The notes under the pieces were generated by a model that saw only the letters and a program-made list of their open reading frames with translations, had not been told where the DNA came from and did not search any database. Shown in pieces: positions 34,939 through 35,667 of a stretch of DNA of 35,667 bases; the first letter of the stretch is position 1; the number at the start of each line of letters is the position of its first letter. Made by a program: the position numbers and the translations under genes. Origin of the DNA: a virus; IMG/VR virus record IMGVR_UViG_3300007734_000624, positions 1-35,667 of that record; one strand, written 5' to 3'.

Positions 34939-35337
34939 CTAGGAGGGCTGGGACGGGCGGGAAGCCGTGCTACCCTGCCGAGCGTCTTGCGCCTCGGGAG
35001 TCGCAGGGAAGCGCCCCGAGGCTTGACGGACCGCTCGGCAGACGATCCGCCGCCTGCCTGAGCTGGAGATCCTCTCCTCGCCCGTCGGCACGACGAGACC
35101 GACCGCGCGGAGCTCGGAGCATCTCTTCCACCAGCAGCTCCGCATGTCGAGCTCGGCTTCGATGGCCGCCTGCTCGTCGGTGAGCCCCAGCTCACCAGCA
35201 CGCATGTACGCGGTGAGCAGGCACGCATGCGCCGTGCTCACTCTCGGGATCGATGCCGCAGCTGCCTTGCTCGTGTCTGGGTCGCATGCGCGCGCACGAG
35301 GTGGGAAGAGATCGAACAGGACGAGCTCGTGCTTCAC
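34939..35337 (-). CDS. Winged-helix-like phage protein (132 aa)
   Basis: 132 residues from a GTG at 35337 overlapping the CsrA-like stop (GTGA), with GGGAGG upstream. The order DPDTSKAAA (20-28), a helix, TDEQAAIEAELDMRSCWWKRCSELRAVGLVVPTGEERISSSGRRRIVCR (53-101) is a common phage winged-helix arrangement in which the helix pair and the SGR wing could bind DNA. A serine/proline-rich tail follows. Probably a small regulator or replication accessory. A terminator follows 48 bases after the stop. Confidence 0.8.
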   Translation of the reverse strand: MKHELVLFDLFPPRARACDPDTSKAAAASIPRVSTAHACLLTAYMRAGELGLTDEQAAIEAELDMRSCWWKRCSELRAVGLVVPTGEERISSSGRRRIVCRAVRQASGRFPATPEAQDARQGSTASRPSQPS

Positions 35338-35540
35338 GACGAGCCTCCCCTCGGAGCTGGCTGTCCCTGCTGGGGCATCTGGGGCATCTCGATCACCCTT
35401 CGGATCGTGATGTCTCGCGGCAGGTCGATCGCGACTCGGATGCGGCGGTCCTTCCGCATTGCGATGTCGATCGTCCCCAGCTGGATGCCGTCTCGCTCGA
35501 GCACGACCTTCTCGTGCTGGTTGACCGTGATCACGAGCAT
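35334..35540 (-). CDS. CsrA-like RNA-binding regulator
   Basis: 68 residues; the ATG at 35540 has AGAGGAGG before it. It aligns with CsrA/RsmA over residues 1-50: MLVIT at the start, then DGIQLGTIDIA and RRIRVAIDLPRDITIRR (32-48), matching the CsrA pattern RIGVNAPKEVSVHR with the key final Arg kept (R48). The first RNA-contact strand is changed: TVN replaces TRR at residues 5-7, so the important Arg6 is lost. CsrA dimers bind GGA motifs near ribosome-binding sites and control translation. It is followed by a Q/P/G-rich tail. Coupled to the winged-helix gene. Confidence 0.62.
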   Translation of the reverse strand: MLVITVNQHEKVVLERDGIQLGTIDIAMRKDRRIRVAIDLPRDITIRRVIEMPQMPQQGQPAPRGGSS

Positions 35541-35562
35541 GATGCCTCCTCTGCGCCGTCCG

Positions 35563-35596
35563 CTCCCGCGCACCGATCGGAGGCGGTGCGCGGGAG
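35563..35596. repeat. 13-bp perfect inverted repeat upstream of the CsrA-like gene
   Basis: Stem 35563-35575 with 35584-35596 and an eight-base loop. In the minus-strand leader of the CsrA-like gene it forms a strong hairpin about 22 bases before the start codon. No T-run follows. It may be a regulatory leader, an operator, or the end of an upstream unit. The remainder to the edge (35597-35667) shows no gene. Confidence 0.6.
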
Positions 35597-35667
35597 GGAG
35601 GCGGGGGAGGCGTGCGACGGACCGCACCCGCAGCTGGCCGCATCTTGCGGCGGTGCCTCCGCTGCGG

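Noticed and set aside
1-35667. CRISPR arrays, tRNA genes, insertion sequences, attachment sites
   Set aside because: No regularly spaced direct repeats, cloverleaf-like sequences, transposase genes or integrase gene were seen on either strand by reading; a tRNA scan would be needed to exclude tRNAs fully.

Overview
The window is part of a tailed double-stranded DNA phage (or prophage) genome with high GC content (low 60s percent by eye) and a siphovirus-type architecture. It contains an HK97-like head module (terminase, portal, MuF protein, protease, major capsid), head-tail connectors, a tail tube, tail chaperones with a likely frameshift, a tape-measure protein and tail-tip proteins. Almost every gene lies on the minus strand, so transcription runs from right to left. 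One gene (6476-6841) may lie on the plus strand. I see no tRNA, rRNA, CRISPR array, insertion sequence, integrase, repressor or DNA polymerase. No endolysin is recognisable. The host cannot be named from this sequence. Both edges look like arbitrary cuts: the leftmost gene runs off the edge.

Layout from right to left. (1) 35540-32016: small early-type genes, including a CsrA-like protein, a winged-helix protein and a large zinc-finger/OB-like protein, separated by terminator-promoter pairs. (2) 31872-6831: one tightly packed late block of about 25 kb in which most neighbours overlap by 1-4 bases (ATGA, GTGA, TAATG). Its order is a PD-(D/E)XK endonuclease; membrane and lysis-type genes (holin-like, small lipoprotein); a LamG-like virion protein; a ParB-like protein; DpdA; QueC, QueD, QueE; a phosphoribosyltransferase-FolE fusion; small and large terminase; portal; MuF; protease; capsid; decoration protein; a methyltransferase-glycosyltransferase; connectors; tail genes. 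(3) 6841-6227: a control region with 21-bp repeats, a promoter and the possible plus-strand gene. (4) 6226-1: early genes on the minus strand, comprising small DUF3846-, DUF7249- and DUF3085-like proteins, a RecE-like exonuclease, an ERF annealing protein and a replication-initiator-like protein.

How the genes work together. FolE, QueD, QueE and QueC form a complete route from GTP to preQ0 (7-cyano-7-deazaguanine), and DpdA is the base-exchange enzyme that puts preQ0 into DNA. No preQ0-processing enzyme (QueF, GAT-QueC, DpdC) is in the window, so the predicted mark is dPreQ0. The modification genes sit directly upstream of the terminase and are translationally coupled to each other and to it. 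The FolE protein carries an N-terminal phosphoribosyltransferase domain, which could recycle the guanine released by DpdA.

The other striking feature is regulatory. Four copies of a roughly 90-bp promoter-leader module (a GTGAMA-N16/17-SATGAT-type promoter followed by two hairpins with compensatory changes) precede early genes, and eleven early genes share a GGAGTCA-like ribosome-binding box that the late genes lack. A phage-encoded CsrA-like protein is a candidate partner for this signal. Other unusual points are a portal protein with a C-terminal HExxH metalloprotease-like domain and a tail-region protein with 23 cysteines.
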